From contig NC_079491.1 of NCBI RefSeq assembly GCF_020520425.1, positions 1,798,001-1,862,000 of the forward strand: 64,000 nt of DNA. The letters run 5' to 3'. The stretch comes from Spinacia oleracea (taxonomy: Eukaryota > Streptophyta > Magnoliopsida > Caryophyllales > Amaranthaceae). Below, piece by piece: positions 1 to 11,889 of this stretch; the stretch's first letter is position 1; the number at the start of each line of letters is the position of its first letter. The notes under the pieces are model-generated. The model searched no databases and was not told where the DNA came from. It saw nothing but the letters and a program-made list of their open reading frames with translations. Position numbers and translations under genes: made by a program.

Positions 1-1300
1 GGGAGGAAAAGAACATTGATATAACTTGTCTTGATTGAATTCATCTAGAGATAACATGACTTGACCAAATTCATCTAGAGATAACATGACTTGACCAAAT
101 TCATCATTATTGAACTAGTTTTTCTTGGAATAGGTGGGTATGAATTACTATAGTTAACCATTTGTGTTTTGTAATTAGTAATTACGGTGTGTATAAATAT
201 TGAAATTTTCTTGTTTATATAAATACCATTTATATTGAAATTTTATTGTTTATTCATTCTTTTTTACAGAAGTTAACAAAATGTTTGAGGATTTTATCTT
301 AGATCGTTCATTTTAAAACCAATTGATGATAGTAGAAGTAAGTCATTTAGGTTATAAACAAAAATTCCTTGCTTCATCTCACACTTACTTCTTAACAAAT
401 ATCCCCTTAAGTATAAGTCACTTCCCACTCTAACGAAAGGGGCTAAAGCTTTCAGACCCTAGCCGGTTAGGAGACACCAACAGATGAACTCATAACTGGA
501 ACACGTTTAGATATACAGGGGTTTAACATATAGTGTAATAGTCCAACTAATCAAAAGTTCGGCTCTGATATCAATTTGTTATAACTGATGGAAAATCAAG
601 GAGGAAACAAAAATCCCATAACATAACAATTATGATGCTAAACTATGATTAACCGAATAATCAGGCATAATAATGGCTGATGTAACTCTTAAGATGCAGC
701 CAAACTATGATTGACAATTTTTTACTTTAATATTAATATTAATATTAAATATATTATTATGAAATTGAGTATTGAGTTGAAAGGAAAAAGAAGGGCGGTG
801 CGTTGGAATAACGCTATTCTATGTGGCTCTTGATAACATGCCAACTAGACCATAAAATTAGTCTTTTTCGTGCAATTTGCATGTTACTGCCCAATTTGAA
901 AATTAGTTGTTTTTCATTTTTGGCTGTAATTAATAGAGTATAAAGTTAATCTTGGGATTCAATCATCAGTTTAAGTTTTTGGTTGAGTTGGTCATTTAAT
1001 AGTTTGTAATGAGATAAATAATCCTAGCCATTAAAGGATTGGGATAAAAGAAATGACAAAAACTACGTTATGAGCATGTTTGGTATAGTTTTTTAAGTGA
1101 TAGAAATAGAATTATTTAACTATTTTCAGTGTCTAATGTTTAGCATAAGAGGTGTAATACAATTTTTTTTCTAAGGGTAACCATTATCATTATTTGTTAA
1201 CTCTTCAAACCTTACGGTAAAAAAATTTGTTACCTTCATCAATCCATATTTGTTACAAGTTTTCCTTTCCCATGGTATAGCAAACACCTTATAATGGAAA
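1..1300. other. Intergenic AT-rich DNA, no gene seen
   Basis: No exon-like reading frame was recognised. Positions 41-70 and 71-100 are a perfect 30-bp tandem duplication. Around 480-590 there is a short stretch that, read on the minus strand, resembles the primer-binding region next to an LTR; it is listed among the rejected items because no second LTR or coding part is visible. Confidence 0.6.
41..100. repeat. 30-bp tandem duplication
   Basis: Two identical adjacent 30-bp units (41-70, 71-100), each starting TCATCTAGAGATAACATGAC. The ten bases before the first unit are a diverged end of a further copy. Confidence 0.85.
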
Positions 1301-1642
1301 CGAAAATGATAAAGGCCGCAAAATGCGACCTTTAAGCTGTGTCACAATGATGACATGGCATGCTTATGTGTCATGATTTAAATTTCAATTTAAAATATTT
1401 AACTTATATATCCTATTATACATGTTTAAATTAAAGGTAGGAAAATCTTAATATTCTAATTTGTTTATTTCTTTATATCGATTACCTTATTTACATATTT
1501 TCATAGTAAATTTTTTGCATTGATAGTAAAAATAGTATGATGACTAATATCCTACGTGGCGCTTAAATGTACCAATTAAACTCCGACACGTAAGATTGCG
1601 ACAATTAAATGTTGTCGCAACTTGCGACCTTTATCATCACCC
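1301..1642 (-). mobile_element. Mutator-like MITE, family GATAAAGGTCGCA, copy A
   Basis: Both ends carry the inverted motif GATAAAGG(T/C)CGCA. The flanks 1292-1300 and 1643-1651 are the same nine bases, TAATGGAAA, which is the 9-bp target duplication expected of Mutator-like elements. In the opposite orientation it aligns with the copy at 38311-38660, sharing both ends and the interior. It has no coding capacity (342 bp), so it would have been moved in trans. Confidence 0.9.
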
Positions 1643-2516
1643 TAATGGAAATAGTTAACATTATCCTTTCCCATTCTTGTTTATTTTCTTTTCTAAATTT
1701 ATACCAAACATGCGGTAAGAGTATGCATTAAAAATTATGCTTTTAAAACCTTTATTTTCAAATGAATGTGTGGTTACATACTCACAAACTCATAATGCGT
1801 GTTTGCTGATAACGTTTGAAGTACCGAATAGCATTTTGACCTAATCAGGACACTACTTGTAAAACTTGTAAGGTTGTAAGTATTTGGTAAGTTAGCGGTA
1901 AGAGGTAGAGGTGAGTGTGGGTAGGTTTTGTCAAGCGTTAAAATTAGTAGTTGGTAGCGTTTGATAAATTATACTCCGTAGTAAAGTTTTATGTACAATA
2001 TACATAACTATTATTGTATTTTACAATCAACCGCTACTTTTACATAACATTCATACTAGTTACTCGCTACTTTGACAGTTAACCGTTACTCGCTACCATT
2101 CATCGCCACTCGTTACTCTAACAGTACGTTATCTGCTACTCAACCGCTATCTGCTACCATTAGTTTTGCCGAACATGGCCACAATTCACACTCATCAGAA
2201 ACTTCAAAGAGGGGAAGAAACAAAAATTGAGAAATATTTGATAAAGTTTGTTTGATTAATAAATTTACTACTTCAAATTTAACTAAATGGAAGAGTTAGA
2301 AACTTAATTAGAATAATTCAGATCGAATAATTCGTGCAAATAAATCAATTACTTGAAATTAACAATAATCGTCTGAAATCATATTAATAATGATTTCATG
2401 ATCATTATTATTATAGTACTAATATGATCATTATTATTATAGTACTAATATGATCATTATTATTATGATGTTAAATTAATTAAATAAATATTGTAATTAA
2501 TAACAATTTTAAAAAA
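1643..2516. other. Intergenic AT-rich DNA with short repeats
   Basis: No gene seen. 1880-2170 is rich in GGTAGCG/CGCTACC-like motifs in both orientations and may be a decayed fold-back element. 2398-2470 holds nearly three copies of a 26-bp AT-rich unit (ATGATCATTATTATTATAGT...). Confidence 0.5.
2398..2470. repeat. 26-bp AT-rich tandem repeat, about 3 copies
   Basis: The unit ATGATCATTATTATTATAGT plus ACTAAT is repeated twice exactly and then partly. Confidence 0.8.
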
Positions 2517-4540
2517 CGGATTTTTCATGAAATACCCCTCAATTTTCACGAAATTCACCAAATGCCCCTCAACTTTCAGAAATTCACCAAATGCCCCTCA
2601 CCTTTACTATAATACCCAAACTACCCTTACACTTAACGGACGTTAAGTCGCCGTTAGCTGCTTTTTACTCTTTTGCCCTTATTTTTCTTTTGCGCCTCAC
2701 CCAACCACTTCCTTCTTTACGGTTAAAAAAAAACGCGACTATCAAAATTCTTCTCTCTCTCTCCCCTGTTCTTCAACATTCAACCGCCATTACTGCTTCA
2801 TCAATCACTCAAAAACCTTCAAAATTTTGGTGCACCCTGATTCTCTGAGTGCAAAAGCGGCGTGGCTACGAAACTTTGCCAAATTTCTCATTCTCATCCC
2901 CAAATTCACCGCCAATTCGAATCTCGGAACCCTAATTTTATTTGTTCACTTCTGTAATTGTTCTTCTAGAACTCGAAACATTTCAGTGTTCAATTTATTC
3001 GGGAAAATTGAGGTAAATTTCATTTATAAATGCTCAATCATTTTCGTTCAGTTTTTGCATCATAGTTATTTCACTTTTGTTGTAAATTTTCTGGAATTTA
3101 AATAATTATCTAAGTTCATGGAGTTTGATGGTGTGGTATCTAGTTAGTCCGCTAATTTGACTTGATTTTTAGGCACTTTTTATGTTTTGCGCGTTGAATT
3201 TTAGGTGTTGTTGAATTGAATTGGTTTATGCAATTTGAGGGGTAAATTTTGGTTCCGAAGCTCTAATTTTGCAATTTCAGGAGTAATTAAGGCTTTTAGA
3301 AATCAAATTGGTGCATGAATTTGATTCATTTATGATCCATTAAAACGATAACTCGATTCACTTAATGTATGAGCTGATTAATTTTTTTGAGCTAAATTTG
3401 ATCTATCAAGAAGAGCATTGCTTTTTAGTTCAATATTCCTTCTTGTGATGTGGATAGCAAGTTGACTTGGTTAACAAATTTTGGGTTTGAAACTGGATCA
3501 AAACCTTAATAATAATATTTTAAAATGTTGACTTTATTGATTGTTATGACATCCATTACTCAAGTTCTGGAAGAAAGCTTATCAACTTGTTCTTGATTCT
3601 TACAAGGGTTGGAGATCGAAAATTTAGGTTCAGTACGTGTCAATGGAAAGTCTGACTTAAATGTTCCGTTATTGGAAGCTCCTATAGTGTGACAGTGTTA
3701 ACAAGATGACAGAATTATTGTGCTAAATGATAGTTTGTATTTTTAATTTGAGCATGGCTTTATTTGGAAGACTTCGAACTAAATTAATGAAGACCTTTGT
3801 TGCTGTGCATACTTGGTTTTGTTCATTATTTTCGTAATTATTTGTTGAGAGTAAGCCCGGTTACTTTGTTTTATAATCATAATATTTGTTGGTGATTTAT
3901 TTGTTGGTGCTGCTTCTGCTTGCTCCTATAGTTCTCTGGCTTCTGTTGTGGTGTATGATGGCTGCAGGTTCTGTTGTTGCAGTCTGATTTGCAGACTTCT
4001 GTTGTGTGTAGTCTGGTTGCTTTGTGCAATTTTTGTGTTTTTCTGCTTCTGTGGTGCTCTTGCAGGATGCAAGCTTGCTCATTTGTTGTGTTTTTCTACT
4101 TATGTGATGCTCTTGTAGGATGCAAGCTTGCTGGTTAAGTTTGCTTCTTTCATGCTTGCTGTTGTAGTGATGGTTGCAGATTTGCAGGATGTTAATTGTA
4201 GTTTCTGCTTCTTGTTGAGTCCTTGTGTTGTAGTTGTAATAAGCACATACACCGTACCAGGTCGATCCCAAAATCCAGCCGTTGGGCTTTAAGAAGGTAA
4301 TTTTTACATTGGGGCATTTGGTGAATTATATTTTAATATAGGAGTATTTGGTGAAATAAGTTACATTATAGGGGTATTTGGTGAATTAGAAAGTAAGGCT
4401 AACGGCAGACTAACAGCGCGTCATTAGTAAGGGTAGTTTGAGTATTATAGTAAAGGTGAGGGGCATTTGGTGAATTTCTGAAAGTTGAGGGGCATTTGGT
4501 GAATTTCGTGAAAATTGAGGAGTATTTCATGAAAAATCCG
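2517..4540. mobile_element. Non-autonomous Mutator-like element (Pack-MULE-like)
   Basis: Terminal inverted repeats of about 115 bp start CGGATTTTTCATGAAATAC and contain the recurring phrase CACCAAATGCCCCTCA. The flanks 2508-2516 and 4541-4549 are both TTTAAAAAA, a 9-bp target duplication. The 2-kb element has no transposase-like frame. Its interior (about 2700-4270) looks genic rather than simple: a CT-rich leader, exon-like GC content, then a GTAAATTT donor-like site and T-rich intron-like DNA. That pattern suggests a captured host gene 5' region (inference). Open frames of 85-124 codons inside are not recognised as any family. Confidence 0.88.
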
Positions 4541-5295
4541 TTTAAAAAATGAATCCTAATCATTGTAATTTAATATAATTAATATTACACATACAATTCA
4601 AGAAAATTAAAAGTTCCCAAAACGAACCCTAATCTATTAAAATGGTGTAAAAGTCCAACAAAACTACATTATTATTAAAAGCATGCGACAAAAAATTGAC
4701 CTAATTACATGCAATTGAAGGGTAAAACAAATATGTTCTTTTGTGTCTTCAATAATATTGTTCATTTGCACAAGCGGTCGAAGCTAGGAAACTTTAGAGA
4801 TTGTAGAACATAATTAAATATCGAATTTCGAGCAAAGAAGAACAAAGAATATAGAAAAAGAACAACAAAAGAATCAGAAAAGAGAGAAGTAATAGATTTT
4901 TTTCTCGAGAATTTAAATTGGTTAATTAGATGGGTCAAATGAAATTTGAGTCAGAATCATCAATAATTTTGCTATACTACCATGATACTGTTAAAAAAAA
5001 TCTACAGGGTAAACAGTGATAAACAATCCATCTCTCATAACTGATGTATTGAATTCAGTGTAATGAAAAGTAAATTATTACAAAAAGATCTTATACGTGA
5101 CAATAGAAAAAGAAAACATATTTAATTTATGTGATAATTTTGCTCTACTACAGAAAACATGCATGTAAATATACTTTATAGAAAACTGTCATTTTACGTC
5201 TTTGCATAGACTCTAATGAGTTGAGTCATAGTCACCGGTCTATTAAAAAAATTAGAACAATCTCTGCAACTTAAAATGCGTGCATTCATTCAAAT
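4541..5295. other. Intergenic DNA, nothing recognised
   Basis: AT-rich, no long frame, no tRNA-like or terminal-repeat structure that I could support. Confidence 0.5.
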
Positions 5296-5687
5296 TAGAC
5301 CTGGTTATCGGGCGGGTCGGGTCAGGATCGGGGCGGGTCAAAAGAGGGTCGGGTATTAAAAGGATCATTTTTAACGGGTCGATAATGGACGGGTCAATAG
5401 CGGGTTGCGGGTCAATAGCGGGTCATTAGTGGGCGGGTCAATAAACGAGCAATGAAAAATGAAAAACAAAAGAGCCATGTGCAAGTACAAGTGAATACGA
5501 AGCTATACACGTAATTTTTTGTATCATTACTATTTTAATTTTTAAAATAATTGTAGTATAAGTTTGACCCTATAATGACCCTGTCCAATAAAGGCCCTGT
5601 CCAATAAGAACCCTGACCAATAAAAGTTCTATTAACTTGACCCTAACCCTATATCCATTGGACTAGCCTGTCCAATAACCAGGTCTA
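5296..5687. mobile_element. hAT-type MITE with GGGTCGGGTC-rich interior
   Basis: Ends are TAGACCTGGTTAT and its inverse ATAACCAGGTCTA. Flanks 5288-5295 and 5688-5695 are both ATTCAAAT, a perfect 8-bp target duplication as made by hAT transposases. The 392-bp interior is rich in GGGTC on the left arm and GACC(C) on the right. No coding capacity. Confidence 0.92.
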
Positions 5688-7674
5688 ATTCAAATACAAG
5701 GACTACGATACAAGCATATACTTTTGGTACTTTGGGTCAATGGGTTGATTTTGCTAAAGTTGTCGGTTTAGTTCACCTCAACTTCGACTAAATTATCGGT
5801 TCAGTTCACTTCGAGTTAAGCTAATCCTTTAACCACTACAGAAAAACTACCTAACTATCTAGAGTTAGAATATTGCACGACTATCTAGAGTTAGAATATT
5901 GCACGATTGTAGGTCAAACTTTATCTTAATGTTTTTTTTATTTTGGATTTGGATTTGGATAAGATTATAAAATTTGATTTTTAAAGATAAATCACCAATT
6001 ATTATCTTAATAAAATATGGTGGATACAAACTATTTTTGTTTTAAATTCTTGTGTATAGATTAGTAAAAGATGGATAAAGTAGTTTACTTTTAAGTTTCA
6101 TATGTTACGTTTGATTTTGAAAGACAATGAATCAAAAACCTTTAATGTCGGAATTTAATAGATAGTAAAGCGGGTGTAAACCGGTCTTTAGTGTAATATT
6201 ACAATTACATAAAATCTTACTATTATGCGCGCGTGGCTCGCATATACAAAAATATCTAGATTTGAAAAACGAGATAAATGATCTCTCTGAAGTTCTCCGA
6301 ATAAGAGCTGACGTAATGAATTTGGGGTAATGGAAATGATATGGAATAAACTAATTATTACAAAAGGCTTTTATATGTATTGGAAAAAGAAAAAGAAAAT
6401 GGGCAAAGATTCTTCATGAATAATATAGGCTATTGCATTCTCTCATGTGCTTTGTGTTATTAGAAAGCACTATATTGTATCCAAGGGTTTTTACACAGGC
6501 GCCTGTCTCATAGTTCCGCTGGTGGTAGTATAAATGCCACAACTACATGTAAAAAAAATGGTAGGAAATGAACACTTAGATTGCTTGGGATGCTTTACCA
6601 ACTTTATGTGGGTATTGGTGTTATATGTACAAGTAAATGGTTGAGAACTTTCTAACATACCAAGTATAGTCTGAAATATGTTGAGAACTTTCTAACATCA
6701 CCCAAGTGTAGTATGAAACATAACCACTTGGTTTGCTTATGTACAAAGCTTAATACATTCCACACAATTACTATGAAAATATCATCACATATACTTTAAA
6801 GAACAGATCAAATACAAGGATTATTGTACAAGCACATACTTACCATAATTAGGCACTATGAGTGATTTCGTAAAATTCCCAGTTTAATTCACTTCTCATT
6901 TAGACTAGTTGTCGGTTCAGTTCACTTCTAACTTGGGTTAACCCATCAGCCATTACAGATTTACGACACTGCATGATAATAAGAAGTATCAATTGCCAAA
7001 AATAAAAAATAAAATAATAATAACACCAAGATTTGGGGCACGAGGTGCTACACACATCTTCGGTAGGATTAGTTTCGCTATTGCAAAATGAGTGGGCCCA
7101 TATAGTATCTCGGCTTCCCACTGTTTTTTTTTGTTTTTTGTTTTTTTATAGTGTTTCTATCTGGTTTAATTTAATATATATCGACTCCGGTATTATAATA
7201 AAAATAAATAAAAACTAATAATAATAATAATAACAAGTGTTATAGGAACGAGGAAGTCTTTGTGACTTGTGTCCATATTGGACACAAGTGAATACCAATA
7301 CAGAATTTGGATTACCAATACAGAATATGTTAGCACCAATACAAATTATGTGAATACCAATAATAACACATATGACTTATATTGGTGGTATTTCTAAGCA
7401 ATTTTGCATTTTGGTACTGACATATTATGCGTTGGTACTCAAGATGATTGTATTTGGATCACTTGTGTCCATGTCACTTGAGATTTAGAAACCCTCTATA
7501 GGAACCAGGTTAAAAATTCAATTCTGAAGAAAGACGTTTCGAAACTGGTTAAGAGTACCCAAGCAAGTTGATATCGATCATAAATTCACATTGTACTAGG
7601 AAACAAAAATAAACAACCTTTGAGAAAGCTCTGATCTTCTACCGGATTTTCAAATTTCCCCCGCTAAAAATTAA
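5688..7674. other. Intergenic region upstream of EAF6
   Basis: No gene seen. 5853-5905 contains a 28-bp tandem duplication (CTATCTAGAGTTAGAATATT...). 6620-6720 contains a repeated phrase GTTGAGAACTTTCTAACAT. 7250-7500 carries CACTTGTGTCCA motifs in both orientations and repeated ACCAATACA phrases, probably a decayed MITE directly upstream of EAF6. Confidence 0.5.
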
Positions 7675-10600
7675 ATGGAGTCTGAAGGTAAGATTCAATC
7701 GTGATGAACCCTATTTCCCTTTTACTTTCATTTTCTTAATTTTTTCAGTTATTCCAGATTGAAATTGATTTTCTAGGGCACCGGAATTCTTCGAACCCAT
7801 CTGTAGTTTTGGCTTCCCTTTTGAGTAAAAGAGCTAAGATTCATGAAGAACTCAGAAACATCGAAAAACAGGTGATTTGACTGATTTCCCTAAATCTACA
7901 TTACATGTTCTTTGTTTGAGTTTCTGGGGTTTTGTTGTTTGATTCAATATTTGCTCAAGTTGATTAAAGTAGTGATTTTTTTGGGGGTTTTGGGATTTAT
8001 TTTGATATGGTATTAATCAAATTGATAGAATCTATATTTTTATATGAATTTAAGCCAATCGGTTCAACATTCAATTGATCAGAAAATGAATGGATTCCTG
8101 ATTTCCTGTAAATTGATGATGAATGATGATGGAGTTTTTTAAGTATTTGTGTTCTTGTTGTTGGTTTATGCTATACAACCTTGATGTTTGAATATCCTGT
8201 ATTGCACAAATGTTGTTACTGAAATCTCCTGTGATTGAATGGTTTTTCGGGTTCGTTTTTATTTTGTTCAATGAGGTCCTTCATTGCCATTGAAGGTGTT
8301 TTGTGCTATAGAGAATGTTCGAATTCGTGGCATTGTTGTGTCAAGATATATTCTTTTCTTCTTGGTACTTGAATTTGGCTATGTAGTTGTATCGCGGTGT
8401 TGGAAGTGCTTGTGTAAGACAGTAAGAGCTCATACTTTGAGGGAACTGCATATGCATGTTATTCTATGCATTTACCTTTCTTTGAGTTTTGTTGTAGTTG
8501 GGAATGGAATATTGATTAAATTCTTCACCTAAAGTGATGCCTTATCAACGTTCCTAAACATATAGACCTCTAAGATTAGATCCATTTTCAAACGGATTGT
8601 AATGCTTAAGAACTGCTTTGATTGATATATAATTATATGATCATATGATTTTATATGCAAATTTTATATGCAAATAATGCTGTAAAAAAGAAAGCAAGTT
8701 AACATTATCAACATGATTATTATGCAGTTCTTGCTTGGCTCTTAGGGAGGAATATCTTTTTCTTGTTCTTATCATCACTGATTAAGACTTAAAATGTGAC
8801 AAGGGCATCGTTGCAAGTGCAGGTCTTTGACATGGAGACGACTTATTTACAGGACCCAAGCCAATGTGGAAATGTATTGAAAGGTTATGATGGGTTCTTA
8901 TCTACATCAAAGAGCACTACATTGTACATCCACACACTCTTCTCCATTATCTTTTATCTCAAATTCATTCTTTAATAGATTCAGAAAGACTAATGTTAAA
9001 TTTGCTTCTACGAATTACACTTTATTTCTATTACATCTAACAAAAAGAGGTATAAATCTTAATTTGTCATCATTATTCTACAATAGTTACTTTTATATCT
9101 GAAAATTCTTGACTCTTAATTTAGAGTAAAGCCTCCAAACTTTCTGATACGAAGTACTTTATAGCATAGGTTTATATGGCAGTTTCTTGTGGCAGTTTCT
9201 TTCGTGTTCTAATTGTTATACCTAAATATCTAGGGAACAATTTTAATTTGTTCGTTGGTGGAGATCTTTTTGCTAATTGTGGTTGTATATATTGTGTTTA
9301 TATCTTGATCCTATTTTTAGATTGAAGAGATCTAGGAAGTTTCAACCGGAAGACAGACTATTTTCCTTATCTTCAATCACCTCACCAGCGGTATGTAATT
9401 TGCTTAGCATGTTTTTTTGTTTGTTATGAATGGTCTCTTGTGCAAAAATTAGTAATTTTAACTCGAGTGGAACACCATCAATGACAGGAGAACTTGTTTT
9501 GTCCCATCTGTTTAAGGATTTCTTGTGTGTGAAATTGTTTACCTCTGGAATAATCTGATGAAAAACTGAGTGGAATTAATGGATCTAATGCCAGTATTTA
9601 TTATCAAGAACACAAGATTGTGGCACCCTTTTCTCTTAACCTTTCAATGAATCCACTTAATGTTTGAGGAATTCAGATTTTCTGTAGTGTAAAAACTGTA
9701 TATGCTACCATGAGCTGAAAATGATAGGTGACACTGATGATTGATAGAAATTTGAGGACGCACGCGGAAGTTTTGATGGCCTGAATAATATAACAAAATT
9801 TCACTTTTATCATTGATTATATTAATAAGAATTGTACAACAATATTTGCGAGAGCACATGTCTCTCACTTATCTTTTTGGTAGCCTAATAGTTTGTGGGA
9901 ACTCTCTTGATTGGCTCACCTCTCAACCCATGCACATACAACATATTTATAGGGGTTGTATCCTAGTTTCTAGAATTTTTTACCTCCTTCACTACTAGAT
10001 TTTTCTACACACTTAACTAGATATTTCTCAAGTAAATTCTAGACATTGTTTTGGCTATATTTTTTTCGCCACTTTACTACTAGATTTTTATATAGTACAT
10101 TCTAGATTTAGATTTTTCTAGATCAACATTTTAACAATGATTTAGTCAATTCTTTGAGAAATGTGATGAAAATTAGCTACAATATGTCATCAGTTGTGTT
10201 GTCCAGTTTGAATAAATTAGGATTATCATCAAGCAAAAGAGTTGATTTAAGAACTTATATTACCCTTGTTTCACAATACTTGCATCATTTCTCATTTGTA
10301 CACTATTTATCAACCAACTTTGACAATCTTTCTTTTCACCCTTATGTAAGAAAAAACATAGTCACATGAGATCTTGTTTAAACTTGTATCAATGCGAGGA
10401 TTCCAACTATCAACTTTTTATAATTTTTACTTATACACAATTAGAGATATTAATCTCCAAAGAAGCGTGCTGAAGTACGTGAAAAAAAGAAATGTTGCAT
10501 GTATTGTGAAACGGAGGTAGTATATTGTGAAGGCACGCATGGCTATTTACCATAATGTCAGATGGAGTATCCTTTTCTCTTTCGTGCAGTTTTTGTTCAG

Positions 10601-11889
10601 GAATTAACTTTGCCTCTCAATGCCATATGATCCGAGTTTAATTTATTTCCTATTTTGGTGATCACTCTAATCCTTTTGTTGTGTTTGTTTGCTGGTGTTT
10701 CTATAGGCAGAAGATCAGGCACTTGGAAGAGAAGGTGTACTTTTCATCTGTTACATGAGCAATTTTCTTCCCACCAGAATTTCTTAAATCATATTCTGAT
10801 GCTTCCTGCATATATTGGTAGATGCGAGATTGGAATCTGGTCCAGGTCGATACAGGGGAATTGGTGTTTTCGGAAATGGACAGTAAGTACTACTTTGTAC
10901 TTTGTTCATAAAAAGGAATAGATGGTATAAAAGATTCATGTAGGAAAGTATTTCCTCGGATTGCAATGCTGTTCATAAATCATGACTATGGATCATCTTT
11001 GTCCGGTTACCATATCTATGTCATTAACGGAGCTAAATGATGCACAATTATTGCAACTTAACAAGCCTACTGTACTATGTGCATCTATCCTGGCATACTG
11101 CCTAGAGATGGCCAACGTGGCGGGTTGGGTGGGTCATAGGTGGGTTTGGTGGGTCATGGGTCGGGGATAGTTGACACACGGCCCGCTTCAGTGAACGTTA
11201 GGGTGGGTCGGGTCGTGGGTTGTGTCGGAAAAAATGGACACAATACGTGATGGGTCGTGGATTGCGTGGGTCGTGCGGGTCGAGTGGGTCCGATGGGTTT
11301 GGTGGGTTACCACACGTTTTGGGTTCTAATGTGACTTTGATGAGCCAGGTGGATTTAGACGAATCTTAGGAGCTGATGTGGGTGGGTCAGGTGGGTTTGA
11401 CATAAGTGTACTTAATATATATTTAAACAATAAAATTAAAATTTGATGGAGTAGCATTTTAAAATTAAAATATACAGAAAAGTTTAAAATATGATGGAGG
11501 GTTTGATAAATCATAGGGTTAGGTGAGTTGGGTTCGTGTGTCGAGTGGGTTTGGTGTACCATGGTGGGTTGTGTCAGGTTCGATGGGGTAGATCGAAATG
11601 GGTTGTGTTGGAATAAGTCGACCCACGACACATCAAAAAAATATCCGGGTTGGGGAGGTTGCGTATGGGTCATAAGTGGGTCCGACCCCACGTGACCCAC
11701 TATGGGCTGAGTCAGACCCGACCCATTGGCCATCTCTAATATTGGCTATATGTGCTACATTTTGCTCACCACAGGCTCATATGTTCGTATCACAGGGGCA
11801 AACCGAAGAAGGGAAGAGGCGCTAGAGAAGGGAAGAGAATCAAACATAACGATCAGGATTTCGATTATGATGACGAAGCTGAAATGTAG
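7675..11889 (+). CDS. EAF6: EAF6/MEAF6-like subunit of the NuA4 histone acetyltransferase complex
   Basis: EAF6 is a small scaffold subunit of the NuA4/MYST histone acetyltransferase complex and acts in nuclear chromatin. Seven exons join in frame: 7675-7687, 7777-7871, 8823-8923, 9321-9390, 10707-10734, 10822-10882, 11796-11889 (462 nt, 153 aa). The N-terminal half holds the conserved coiled-coil core: LLSKRAKIHEELRNIEKQ (residues 19-36), then VFDMETTYLQDPSQCGNVLK and a GYDGFLS motif, then RSRKFQPEDRLFSLSS. The tail is basic (GKPKKGRG) and ends in an acidic FDYDDEAEM stretch, as in the Arabidopsis protein as I remember it. The start is the only in-frame ATG of the short first exon and precedes a GTAAG donor. 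Introns 4 and 6 are long; intron 6 carries a hAT MITE. A 31-bp tandem repeat lies in the 3' flank. Confidence 0.93.
11103..11738. mobile_element. hAT-type MITE in EAF6 intron 6
   Basis: Ends are TAGAGATGGCCAA and the inverse TTGGCCATCTCTA. Flanks ATACTGCC (11095-11102) and ATATTGGC (11739-11746) match at 6 of 8 bases, an aged 8-bp duplication. The 636-bp element makes up most of the 913-bp intron. The GGGTCGGGT-rich arms resemble 5296-5687, but the terminal sequence differs, so it is a separate family. Confidence 0.85.

Noticed and set aside
480-600. Possible LTR-element remnant, minus strand (primer-binding-like wording near 560-590)
   Set aside because: Only a short, imperfect match to the usual plant primer-binding wording; no paired LTR, no coding part. 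If real it is a small, old fossil fragment.
3897-4271. 124-codon minus-strand frame
   Set aside because: Lies inside the Mutator-like element at 2517-4540, composition is repetitive (Gln/His/Thr/Lys), and no family is recognised.
11326-11733. 135-codon minus-strand frame
   Set aside because: Falls entirely within the hAT MITE in EAF6 intron 6; Pro/Ser/His-rich translation of GGGTCGGGT-type repeats.
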